NCBI GenBank assembly: GCA_947165115.1 | Contig: CAMUZD010000022.1 | Coordinates: 1-12,631 of the forward strand | Reading direction: 5' to 3' | Origin: an uncultured Clostridia bacterium | Lineage (GTDB): Bacteria > Bacillota > Clostridia > Oscillospirales > Acutalibacteraceae | DNA length: 12,631 nt | Part shown: in pieces, positions 1 to 6,894 of the stretch | Numbering within the stretch: the stretch's first letter is position 1 | How the letters are laid out: each line of letters begins with the position of its first letter | Program-made: the position numbers and the translations under genes | Notes under the pieces: model-generated | What the model saw: only the letters and a program-made list of their open reading frames with translations | The model's database searches: none | What the model was told of the DNA's origin: nothing

Positions 1-501
1 AAATGAACTTATTCCCGTGCGGCTGACAAACTCCGCCGCCTGAGCAGGATCGGTATATGATACGCCCGCTGAATGGGTATCCTCCTTGCCTCCGACCGTG
101 CCGAGCTCGGCTTCAACGGGCAGAGGGGAGACCTCTTTCACAACGGACTCGGACAGCGCGATGTTCTCCTCAAAAGACAGGAGGGAGCCGTCAATCATGA
201 TTGATGAATAGCCCGCCTTCGCGCATCTCTGAGCAAGCTCAAAGGAGTTGCCGTGGTCGAGGTGCATCGCAACGGGAACCGACGCTTTTTCCGCGAGAGC
301 GCGGACTGCGCCTGCAAACGCCTCGGGAGGCGCGTAATTGAGCGTACCGGGAGTTGTCTGGATAATTACGGGCGAATTCTCTTTCTCCGCCGCGGATATA
401 ACCGCCTGAATCATTTCAAGGTTTTCAACATTGAATGCTCCGACGGCGTAACCGCCCGCCTGCGCCGATTTCAGCATTTCTTTTGTATCAACAAAGCTCA
501 T
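1..501 (-). CDS. fba: Class II fructose-bisphosphate / tagatose-bisphosphate aldolase (3' end cut off)
   Basis: Zinc-dependent class II aldolase, which cleaves fructose-1,6-bisphosphate (or tagatose-1,6-bisphosphate) to two triose phosphates in the cytoplasm. The visible 167 residues are the N-terminal half of a protein usually about 280-310 long; the reading frame is open to the window edge. Translated from the minus strand it begins MSFVDTKEMLKSAQ and shows the family's GYAVGAFN segment (17-24), the catalytic AMHLDHG motif with D82 as proton shuttle and H83 as zinc ligand, IMIDGS (101-106), and EAELGTVGGKED (130-141). The start ATG at 499-501 has a GAGGA site overlapping the stop of the upstream lipoprotein gene, 9 bases away, so the two are probably co-transcribed. 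A TPGT stretch (50-53) also occurs in GatY/KbaY-type tagatose-bisphosphate aldolases, so the exact sugar is not settled; FBP is the default for a clostridial glycolytic enzyme. The family call is firm. Confidence 0.93.
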   Translation of the reverse strand, partial: MSFVDTKEMLKSAQAGGYAVGAFNVENLEMIQAVISAAEKENSPVIIQTTPGTLNYAPPEAFAGAVRALAEKASVPVAMHLDHGNSFELAQRCAKAGYSSIMIDGSLLSFEENIALSESVVKEVSPLPVEAELGTVGGKEDTHSAGVSYTDPAQAAEFVSRTGISSF

Positions 502-510
502 TTTATTTCC

Positions 511-1434
511 TCACACGTTTTTCTCATCGACCGTGAATGTGTCGATATATGAATTGAGCGTATTCTGCCATTCTTCGGCATACATATCCTTGATAAGAAC
601 CGAGCGGTAGCCCGCGTAGAGGCCTTCGCCGAGCGCTTCGAGATTCGCCTTCTGGACCGCAAAGACGCAGTCGCCGTAGGCGATGATCTTGACCGAGTTA
701 TCCGTCTGGTCATAGATGCTGTCAAAGAAGCCGCCGGGGTAGCCGTCGGAATCGCGTTTGATGACAACCACGTCGCTCGCGGTGTAGCCTTTCGCCGAAC
801 AGGTTGAGATGAAGGATTCCGCCGTCTCATCGGTTTCGCGGGCAATATCGTTCATATCGGTTATGACCTGCTGTTTCTCGGCCTCGGTCATCTCCTGCCT
901 GCCGTCGCTGCCCGTGAAATATACGCAGACGCTTCTGAAAGCGACATATTCGGAATAGAAATACTTCTTGATTTTCTTCTCCTGCGCCTTGTCGTTGACT
1001 CCCTTGTCATACATTGCCGAGAAGATTACATCCTCGTATGCCTCGGAGGTGAAAATCTTATATAAAGTCTGCTTTGAAACACCGATTTTGTCATAGTGGT
1101 TTTCAAAGCGCATCCAGTGGTTGTTGACCTTGTCGGAGATATTGATTTTGTCGGTCGCCGAGAGCGAGAGCTTATGGACCACAAAGCTCGAATTGAGCGC
1201 TATATACCGCTTGCAGAGGGCGATTGACGCCTCTTTTATATCCTTTTCCTTAGGGGAATCGGAGAGACCGTAGTCTCCGGGTCTGCCGCCGACGAGATCA
1301 TGATAGTAATTGTATATCTCCATGCCTATATCGGTGCCTGAAATAACGAGCGCCGTCTTTTCTTTTTTGAGTGAGCACCCGCCGAGCGTGAGCAGGATTG
1401 CCGCAGCAGCCAGCAGAGCCAGAAATTTCTTCAT
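511..1434 (-). CDS. Predicted lipoprotein, possibly a distant PrsA/SurA-like foldase
   Basis: A 307-residue exported lipoprotein of unknown function. The start chosen is the ATG at 1434 rather than one 17 codons upstream, because it is preceded by an AAGGTG ribosome site and directly begins a lipoprotein signal: MKKF, a hydrophobic run, then LGGC with the lipidated cysteine at residue 20. The mature protein has no membrane helix and would be tethered to the outer face of the membrane. Its middle is charged and helix-rich (roughly residues 50-160), and the last 50 residues include EALGEGLYAGYRSVLIKDMYAEEW. This general layout (short strand after the lipobox, helical N-domain, a central part with CVYF and VVVIKR strands, C-terminal helix) recalls PrsA/SurA chaperones. 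I see no convincing rotamase signature, so the assignment is only a suggestion. It lies 9 bases upstream of the aldolase gene and likely shares its transcript. No frameshift or truncation is evident. Confidence 0.8.
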   Translation of the reverse strand: MKKFLALLAAAAILLTLGGCSLKKEKTALVISGTDIGMEIYNYYHDLVGGRPGDYGLSDSPKEKDIKEASIALCKRYIALNSSFVVHKLSLSATDKINISDKVNNHWMRFENHYDKIGVSKQTLYKIFTSEAYEDVIFSAMYDKGVNDKAQEKKIKKYFYSEYVAFRSVCVYFTGSDGRQEMTEAEKQQVITDMNDIARETDETAESFISTCSAKGYTASDVVVIKRDSDGYPGGFFDSIYDQTDNSVKIIAYGDCVFAVQKANLEALGEGLYAGYRSVLIKDMYAEEWQNTLNSYIDTFTVDEKNV

Positions 1435-1578
1435 AAAAATCACCTTAAATATTATATCACAGTATATAAAACGATACAATTGCAATTTTTTTGAAAAAAG
1501 TATTTACTTTTATTATATACTTTATGTATAATTAAGATGTATCACCAAATTTTATATAAAACTCAACAGAGGTGCGAA
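1435..1578. promoter_or_regulatory. Divergent AT-rich control region between the lipoprotein gene and zapA
   Basis: This 144-base region separates divergent transcription units and is far more AT-rich than the flanking genes. Plus strand: TATAAT at 1527-1532 with TTTACT at 1503-1508 (18-base spacer) would start transcription near 1539, giving a short leader before zapA. Minus strand: TGATATAAT reads from 1459 down to 1451, an extended -10, with a weak TTGTAT -35 at 1479-1474. The start it predicts (near 1444) would cut into the lipoprotein's ribosome site, so a second minus-strand -10 (TATACT at 1466-1461) may be the one used. Two short inverted repeats sit here: AATTGCAATT (1478-1487) and AAAAGTA-TT-TACTTTT (1496-1511), the latter over the plus-strand -35. 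They could be operators; that is inference. Confidence 0.6.
1503..1532 (+). promoter_or_regulatory. Sigma-A-type promoter for the zapA operon
   Basis: TTTACT (1503-1508), an 18-base spacer, and a perfect TATAAT (1527-1532). The expected start is about 7 bases downstream, roughly 40 bases before the zapA start codon. This start also argues against translation from the in-frame ATG at 1537. No other comparable promoter was seen before 9520 on this strand, so it may drive all six genes. Confidence 0.6.
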
Positions 1579-1914
1579 ATGGAAAAAATCAAGCTTTATA
1601 TAGCAGGCGAAACCTACGGTATTTCGACAGACGACGATATTGAATATATCGAGGGCGTCGCGGCCGAAATAGACGCAAAAATCAAGGAAATAATGGAGAG
1701 CAGCGGCAGGATTTCAATCACCCAGGCGGCGACTCTCACGGCGCTTGAATACGCCGACCGCTATAAGAAAGCAGAGCAGACCAGCGAAAATCTGAGAAGC
1801 CAGATTCACTCCTATCTGGAGGATGCCGCGAGGTCAAGGACAGATGCCGAAATAGCGAGACGCGAAAACGAGCGCCTTCAGAACGAGATCAAACTTCTCA
1901 AATCAAAGAAATGA
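1579..1914 (+). CDS. zapA: Cell division protein ZapA
   Basis: A small (111 aa) FtsZ-ring associated protein that bundles and stabilises FtsZ protofilaments at mid-cell. The sequence opens MEKIKLYIAGETYGIS, the beta-hairpin start typical of ZapA, followed by the YIEGVAAEIDAKIKEIM helix (about 22-40), the ITQAATLTALEYADRY segment (about 46-61) of the globular head, and a long charged helix from about 63 to the end that reads as a coiled coil. The start is taken at 1579, not at the in-frame ATG at 1537, because GAGGTG lies at 1569-1574, the alignment begins at this Met, and the likely transcription start falls around 1539. The stop overlaps the next gene's start by 4 bases (ATGA), so translation of the two is probably coupled. 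Pairing of zapA with a U32 peptidase gene is common in Clostridia. Confidence 0.9.
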   Translation: MEKIKLYIAGETYGISTDDDIEYIEGVAAEIDAKIKEIMESSGRISITQAATLTALEYADRYKKAEQTSENLRSQIHSYLEDAARSRTDAEIARRENERLQNEIKLLKSKK

Positions 1915-3965
1915 GTAAATCTCCCGAAATTCTCGCCCCCGCCGGCTCCTTCGAATCGGTTGCTGCCGCGGTCAGATGCGGAGCGGACGCCGTCTACTTC
2001 GGAGGCAAGGCATTCAACGCAAGGCGAAACGCCGCAAATTTCGAGGGCGATGAAATCAAAAAAGCCGTTGAATACTGTCACGCGCGCGGGGTGAAGGTCT
2101 ACATCACTCTCAATACCCTCGCCGCCGACAGAGAGCTGGAAGCGGTCTGTGATGAGATAAGGGAAATGTGCGAAGCCGGTGCGGACGCTTTCATTATTCA
2201 GGATTTGGGCATCGCATCGCTCGTTCATGAAATCTGCCCTGACATCCCGATGCACGCCTCAACTCAGATGACCGTAAATTCTCCGTACGGCGTTGGAATT
2301 CTTAAAAACGCGGGATTTTGCAGAACGGTCCTTCCGCGCGAATTCACCGAAGGCGAGATAAAGAATCTTGCCGAAAAAACGGATATCGAGCTTGAGTGCT
2401 TTGTCCACGGCGCGCTGTGTATGTGCCTTTCGGGGCAGTGCCTGATGAGCAGCGTCATAGGCGGAAGAAGCGGCAACAGAGGGCTCTGCGCCCAGCCGTG
2501 CCGACTCGAATTCGGCGTCAATTCAAAGGGCGGAAACAACCTGAGCCTGAAGGATTTATCCCTGATTGACAGAATTCCCGCGCTCGCGGAAGACGGAGTC
2601 TGCTCGCTCAAAATAGAGGGCAGGATGAAGCGCCCCGAATATGTCGCGGCGGCGGTCACTGCCTGCAGAAATTCCCGCGAGGGAAAAGAAGATAAAGAGA
2701 TAAACAATGCCCTCGGCGCAGTCTTTTCGCGCTCGGGCTTCACAAGCGGATATTTTGACGATAAACGCGGAAAGGATATGTTCGGCATCCGCACGAAAGA
2801 CGATGTCGTTTCCGCCGCCGAAGTGCTCGGCACCCTCTCGCATCTCTATGATAACGAAAATCCGCTTATTCCCGTTGAAATGCAGTTCACGTTATGCGCC
2901 GGAAAGCCCGCGGAGCTTGTAATTAAAACCGCAAACTGCACCGTCAGCGTAAAATCGGAAAATATTCCCGATAAGGCAATCAACAAAGAGATAACGGCAA
3001 ATGACGCCGCGGCGCGCCTTTCAAAATGCGGCGGCACTCAGTTCTATGCTCAGAAAGTTGTCTGCGATATCGAGCCCGGCCTCAATATGCCGGCTTCGGC
3101 GCTCAATTCCCTCAGGCGCGAGGGACTCGCACTGCTCGAAAAAGAATTTTCAAAAAAAGAAAAATATACTCTACGCGAAGCGCAAACAAAAGTTATTCCC
3201 CATAAAACAAGCGGCAAAAGAAAGCTTTTCATCCGCTTCTGCGAGAGCGATTCAATACCCGAAGGGATAGAGGCGGACAGAATCATCATACCTCTCTCCA
3301 CGCCCGACGAAAAGGTAAAGGAACTTGTGAACTCGGGCGCAGAAATCGCCGCGGAAATACCCGTCTGCGTATTTTCAAACACCGATAAATTCCTGGAAAG
3401 ACTGCTTGAATTAAAAGCTCTCGGCGTTTCGCTCGCTTCGGCGGGAAATCTCGACGGCGTAGGCATTGCAAAGAGCGCGGATATGCCCTTTGCCAGCGGC
3501 TTCGGAATGAATATATATAATTCAAAAAGCATTGAGACGCTTGAAAAACTCGGGGCGGCGGACTGCCTCGTCTCATCGGAGCTGCCTGTATCCGATATTT
3601 CAAAGCTCGGCGGAGAACTGCCGAGGGGAGCTCTCGTTTACGGCAGGCTTCCGCTTATGGTTACGAGAAACTGCCCCGTTAAGAATAAGCTCTCCTGCGC
3701 TCAGTGCGGAAGAAAGAGCGAACTTGTCGACCGCCTCGGCGTGAGGTTCCCCGTCAGGTGCAGCGACGGATTCTCGTTCATTTACAATTCCGTTCCCGTC
3801 TGCATGACGGACCGCCTTGACGAGATTAAAAATACGGATTACGACCTGCTTTATTTCACAACCGAAAGCAAAGAAGATATATTGAAAATCGCCGGCGATT
3901 ACCGCGAGGGTTCAAAGCCGGACTATGAATTTACGCGAGGACTCTATTACAGAAACGTTTTGTGA
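1911..3965 (+). CDS. U32 family peptidase-like Fe-S protein with DUF3656 (RlhA-like)
   Basis: A 684-residue cytoplasmic protein of the U32 family. Despite the name, characterised members of this architecture such as E. coli RlhA are RNA-modifying enzymes (5-hydroxycytidine in 23S rRNA, prephenate-dependent), and related UbiU/UbiV and TrhP are hydroxylation factors. Visible parts: a TIM-barrel-like N-domain starting EILAPAGSFESV with ADAVYFGGKAFNAR (25-39); MHASTQMTVNS (114-124); the hallmark cysteine cluster ECFVHGALCMCLSGQC and GNRGLCAQPCR, giving C163, C170, C172, C177, C193 and C197 as likely 4Fe-4S ligands; KIEGRMKRPEYV (234-245); a middle DUF3656 region; and a C-terminal part with YGRLPLMVTRNCPVK and an FTRGLYYRNVL ending. 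The ATG overlaps the zapA stop by 4 bases, and the next gene follows 6 bases after the stop. The family is clear. The exact substrate (23S rRNA, tRNA or other) is inference, so no symbol is given. Confidence 0.92.
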   Translation: MSKSPEILAPAGSFESVAAAVRCGADAVYFGGKAFNARRNAANFEGDEIKKAVEYCHARGVKVYITLNTLAADRELEAVCDEIREMCEAGADAFIIQDLGIASLVHEICPDIPMHASTQMTVNSPYGVGILKNAGFCRTVLPREFTEGEIKNLAEKTDIELECFVHGALCMCLSGQCLMSSVIGGRSGNRGLCAQPCRLEFGVNSKGGNNLSLKDLSLIDRIPALAEDGVCSLKIEGRMKRPEYVAAAVTACRNSREGKEDKEINNALGAVFSRSGFTSGYFDDKRGKDMFGIRTKDDVVSAAEVLGTLSHLYDNENPLIPVEMQFTLCAGKPAELVIKTANCTVSVKSENIPDKAINKEITANDAAARLSKCGGTQFYAQKVVCDIEPGLNMPASALNSLRREGLALLEKEFSKKEKYTLREAQTKVIPHKTSGKRKLFIRFCESDSIPEGIEADRIIIPLSTPDEKVKELVNSGAEIAAEIPVCVFSNTDKFLERLLELKALGVSLASAGNLDGVGIAKSADMPFASGFGMNIYNSKSIETLEKLGAADCLVSSELPVSDISKLGGELPRGALVYGRLPLMVTRNCPVKNKLSCAQCGRKSELVDRLGVRFPVRCSDGFSFIYNSVPVCMTDRLDEIKNTDYDLLYFTTESKEDILKIAGDYREGSKPDYEFTRGLYYRNVL

Positions 3966-3971
3966 GGCGAT

Positions 3972-6344
3972 ATGAAAAAAGGATTTCCTCCCCCGTTTCC
4001 CCCGGAAAGAGAAAATAAGAATAAGCTCCCGCCCTGGGTAATCAGGGCACTGGAGGAAAAAGGTCTTTCTGCCGAAGGGCTTGTCTTCGCGTGCTTCTGC
4101 GATATGGATAACGTGGCTCTCTATAAGGATTCGTGGCTTTTCTTTGACAACAAAGGCCTCTATATCGCGAGCGGAACTCAGGAAACAGTAAAACCTAAGC
4201 GCGGGCATGTCCCGCCCGAGCCGAAGGTCACAATAGAAAAAATTCAGTCAATACCTGTCGGGGATATTGATTCGCTCACCGCGGAGAGATACACCTCAAC
4301 GGGTCGTCTTGTTATGTCCGAAAACGGCGAGGATGTCCCTCTGACTTACTTCTCGCTCGGCAAAATCGGAGATCTCGATGAATTCGCGCGCGCCTTCAAT
4401 TCATATAAGGAAACGGGCGAAACGGGCATAACACCGAGAATGGATGACGGCCCCGGCAAATGCAAAAAATGCGGCGCCCCCTGCCCGCCGGATAAAGATT
4501 TCTGCAGGGAACACGATAAGAATAAGGGCACGGCCGTCCGCCTGCTGAAATTCTTCGGCACCCACTCGATTCAGATTGCGATTATCCTGGCGCTGATGGT
4601 TATGAACGCGGCGGCGCAGGTTTTCGTGCCCCAGCTGAGCACCAGGTCGCTCTATGACAACGTGCTCTCGGGCGGCTCCCCTCTCGAGCAGAGCATAAAA
4701 GCCCTCGGCGTGCTCGTTCTTTCGGTGGTCGGTCTGCGCGTTCTCAAGACCGTAATCACTATTATTCAGGATTATATGTCCGCCTCGATTATGCCGAGGA
4801 TAATGTATGATATAAAAGTCAGGATTTTTGAGGCGATGCAGCGCCTTTCGGTCGGCTTCTATTCCTCGAAGCAGACGGGCTCTCTCATGGACAGAGTAAC
4901 GCGCGACGCGAATAATATCTACTGGTTCTTCACGGACGGCGTCCCGCGCCTGATAATCGACGGCGCGATGATAATCGGCATACTTATTGTTATGTTTACA
5001 ATGAGCTGGAAGCTCAGCCTCATAGCGCTTATTACCACACCGATTCTTTTCCTGACTCTCGTTCTCGGCGACCGCCTTTTCAGGAGGATGCACCACAGAG
5101 TCTGGGTAATGCGCTCAAGGGCGCGCTCGCTCGTGAGCGACAATATCAACGGCCAGAGAGTTATCAAGGCCTTTGCAAAAGAAAACGATGAATACGGCCA
5201 TTTCGAAAAGGAATCTGATGCCGTGCGCGATGCGGAGGTCCGTCTCGGAGTAGCCGAGGCAACGCTCTTCCCGATTCTCGATATTTTCGTGCTCCTGCTG
5301 ACGACTGTGGTTCTCGCTTTCGGCGGAGTTATGGTAGCAAAGAGCGAGGGAAATATGACGACCGGCACCCTGCTGAGCTTCATCGTCTATGTCAATATGC
5401 TCAAGGAACCCTTCGGCTTCCTCTCCTGGATTTCAAACTGGTGGTCAAGATGCTCGGATTCGGCCCAGCGCGTATTTGAAATCGCGGATGCGATGCCCGA
5501 TATTACCGAAAAAGAAGACGCCGTCGGACTTGAGAATATCCGCGGCGAAGTTGAAATAAACGAGCTCGAATTCGAATACGAGCCTGCAAGACCTGTCATA
5601 AACAAGCTTTCGCTTCACGCGCCCGCCGGCACGATGCTAGGCATAGTCGGCAAAACCGGCGCGGGCAAGACCACGATTGCGAATCTCATCGCCCGCCTCT
5701 ATGATGCAAAAGAGGGAAGCGTGAAAATCGACGGTATCGATGTGCGCGACCTGAAACTCGCGGATTTAAGGCGCAATATCGGCCTCGTCTCACAGGATAT
5801 ATATCTTTTCATCGGCTCGATTGCCGATAATATCAGATACGCGAAGCCCGACGCCACAATGGATGAGGTAATCGCCGCGGCAAAGGCTGCGTGCGCCCAC
5901 GATTTCATTATGAAACTCCCCGACGGCTATGAGACGAGAGTCGGCGCGGGCGGGCAGTCACTCTCGGGCGGCGAAAAGCAGAGAGTTTCAATAGCCCGCA
6001 CTATTATACAGAATCCGAAAATACTGATTCTCGACGAGGCCACCGCCGCGATGGATACCGAGACGGAGCGCAATATTCAGGCATCCCTCGGCCTGCTGAC
6101 TCAGGGCAGAACGACCATCGCCATAGCCCACCGCCTTTCGACCCTGAGAGACAGCGATTATCTCGCGGTCATCGACGAGGGGAAAATCGTTGAATACGGC
6201 ACATATCAAGAGCTCATCAAACTGAAGGGCGAATTCTACCGCTTATATAAGATTCAGGCGGAGGCGCTCAAGACAATCGGCATAGGAGACACCGAGGGAG
6301 TTTTCGCTCCCGATGAGACGGAGGAGGAAAAACACGATGACTGA
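3972..6344 (+). CDS. ABC exporter half A with N-terminal PH-like and zinc-ribbon extension
   Basis: A 790-residue membrane-fused ABC exporter. Residues 1-18 are proline-rich and charged. About 20-150 form a beta-rich soluble region (for example YKDSWLFFDNKGLYIASG at 51-68, ending in a helix near 134-147) that resembles a bacterial PH-like domain. A zinc ribbon follows (C164, C167, C171, C178). The exporter core has about six membrane helices (near 199-220, 243-266, 326-345, 347-366, 432-452, 462-485). The ATPase domain has Walker A GKTGAGKT (560-567), Q-loop Q608, LSGGE (664-668), Walker B ILILDEA with catalytic E689, a D-loop reading AAMD, and H720. All catalytic residues are present. Typical exporters are about 580-600 long, so some 190 residues are extra. 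The ribosome site GTGAGGCG overlaps the stop of the U32 gene, and the 3' end overlaps the DUF1854 gene by 8 bases. It probably pairs with the exporter at 6895. Export direction is inferred from the fold; the substrate is unknown. Confidence 0.93.
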   Translation: MKKGFPPPFPPERENKNKLPPWVIRALEEKGLSAEGLVFACFCDMDNVALYKDSWLFFDNKGLYIASGTQETVKPKRGHVPPEPKVTIEKIQSIPVGDIDSLTAERYTSTGRLVMSENGEDVPLTYFSLGKIGDLDEFARAFNSYKETGETGITPRMDDGPGKCKKCGAPCPPDKDFCREHDKNKGTAVRLLKFFGTHSIQIAIILALMVMNAAAQVFVPQLSTRSLYDNVLSGGSPLEQSIKALGVLVLSVVGLRVLKTVITIIQDYMSASIMPRIMYDIKVRIFEAMQRLSVGFYSSKQTGSLMDRVTRDANNIYWFFTDGVPRLIIDGAMIIGILIVMFTMSWKLSLIALITTPILFLTLVLGDRLFRRMHHRVWVMRSRARSLVSDNINGQRVIKAFAKENDEYGHFEKESDAVRDAEVRLGVAEATLFPILDIFVLLLTTVVLAFGGVMVAKSEGNMTTGTLLSFIVYVNMLKEPFGFLSWISNWWSRCSDSAQRVFEIADAMPDITEKEDAVGLENIRGEVEINELEFEYEPARPVINKLSLHAPAGTMLGIVGKTGAGKTTIANLIARLYDAKEGSVKIDGIDVRDLKLADLRRNIGLVSQDIYLFIGSIADNIRYAKPDATMDEVIAAAKAACAHDFIMKLPDGYETRVGAGGQSLSGGEKQRVSIARTIIQNPKILILDEATAAMDTETERNIQASLGLLTQGRTTIAIAHRLSTLRDSDYLAVIDEGKIVEYGTYQELIKLKGEFYRLYKIQAEALKTIGIGDTEGVFAPDETEEEKHDD

Positions 6345-6858
6345 CGCAATTCAGACCATTTCACCGGAAACTTTGAAAACAGAATATCTGAGCGCGGAAA
6401 ACTGTGAATTCTTTGCCTCGGCCCACGGTTTCCTCGGCTCGAAAATCAAGGGAAAAGAATATAAGAGAGTGATTCTCACAAGAGCTCTGCCCCTCACCGA
6501 GCCCGATAAATATATCTGCATCACCGATGTTGAAAAAACCGAGCTCGGCATTATCGAGGACACATCCGTATTCTCCCCGGAGCAGAAAAAGCTCATCGAC
6601 GACGAGCTTTCCCGGCGTTATTTCTGCCCGGTCATCACCGAAATCAAATCTATAAAAGAGAAATTCGGCAATTTCTATTTCGACGTGATGATAGGTGATT
6701 TCAAAAAGAATTTTACAGTCAAGAATCTCAATAAAAACATCCGCTATCACGGCGAGGGCTTCGACCTTATCGACGTGGACGGAAACAGATACAGAATCCC
6801 CGATTTCAAGGCGATTTCACCGAAGAGCCGCAGAAATCTCGAGCCTTATCTTTACTGA
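6337..6858 (+). CDS. DUF1854 family protein (partner of the flanking ABC exporters)
   Basis: A 173-residue soluble protein without signal peptide or membrane helix. Family features: RALPLTEPDKYICITD (about 47-62), a central EL-RRYFCPVITEI segment (near 90-104), a strand pair around FYFDVMIGDF, and the highly typical IDVDGNRYRIPDF followed by SPKSRRNLEPYLY at the C-terminus. DUF1854 genes are known to sit beside ABC exporters; in some proteobacteria the pair is labelled cyanophycin metabolism-associated, but the molecular role is not established as far as I know. Here it lies between two exporter genes, overlapping the first by 8 bases, which points to a third subunit or regulator of the transporter. 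The start at 6337 is preferred over the ATG at 6313 because GAGGAGGAAA (6321-6330) is ideally spaced before it and would lie inside the gene if the earlier start were used. Confidence 0.88.
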   Translation: MTDAIQTISPETLKTEYLSAENCEFFASAHGFLGSKIKGKEYKRVILTRALPLTEPDKYICITDVEKTELGIIEDTSVFSPEQKKLIDDELSRRYFCPVITEIKSIKEKFGNFYFDVMIGDFKKNFTVKNLNKNIRYHGEGFDLIDVDGNRYRIPDFKAISPKSRRNLEPYLY

Positions 6859-6894
6859 GTTTTTCCGCATTTTTAAGGAAAGGAGGATGATTTT

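Noticed and set aside
1435..1485. Longer N-terminus of the lipoprotein starting at 1485
   Set aside because: The extra 17 residues would precede a perfect lipoprotein signal peptide and overlap the promoter region; the ATG at 1434 has its own ribosome site.
1537..1578. Upstream in-frame ATG extending zapA by 14 codons
   Set aside because: It lies at the predicted transcription start and has no ribosome site, while the ATG at 1579 has GAGGTG and matches the family start.
4401..5096. 231-codon minus-strand open frame within exporter half A
   Set aside because: Low-complexity, His/Arg-rich translation typical of an antisense shadow; the plus strand encodes a complete exporter.
6313..6336. Earlier start for the DUF1854 gene (eight more codons)
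   Set aside because: The added residues MRRRRKNT come from the purine-rich GAGGAGGAAA ribosome site itself; nothing precedes 6313 that could serve as a ribosome site.
6862..6881. Small hairpin (TTTCC / GGAAA) just before the second exporter's ribosome site
   Set aside because: Only 5 pairs with a 10-base loop and mostly A-T; too weak to call an attenuator or terminator.
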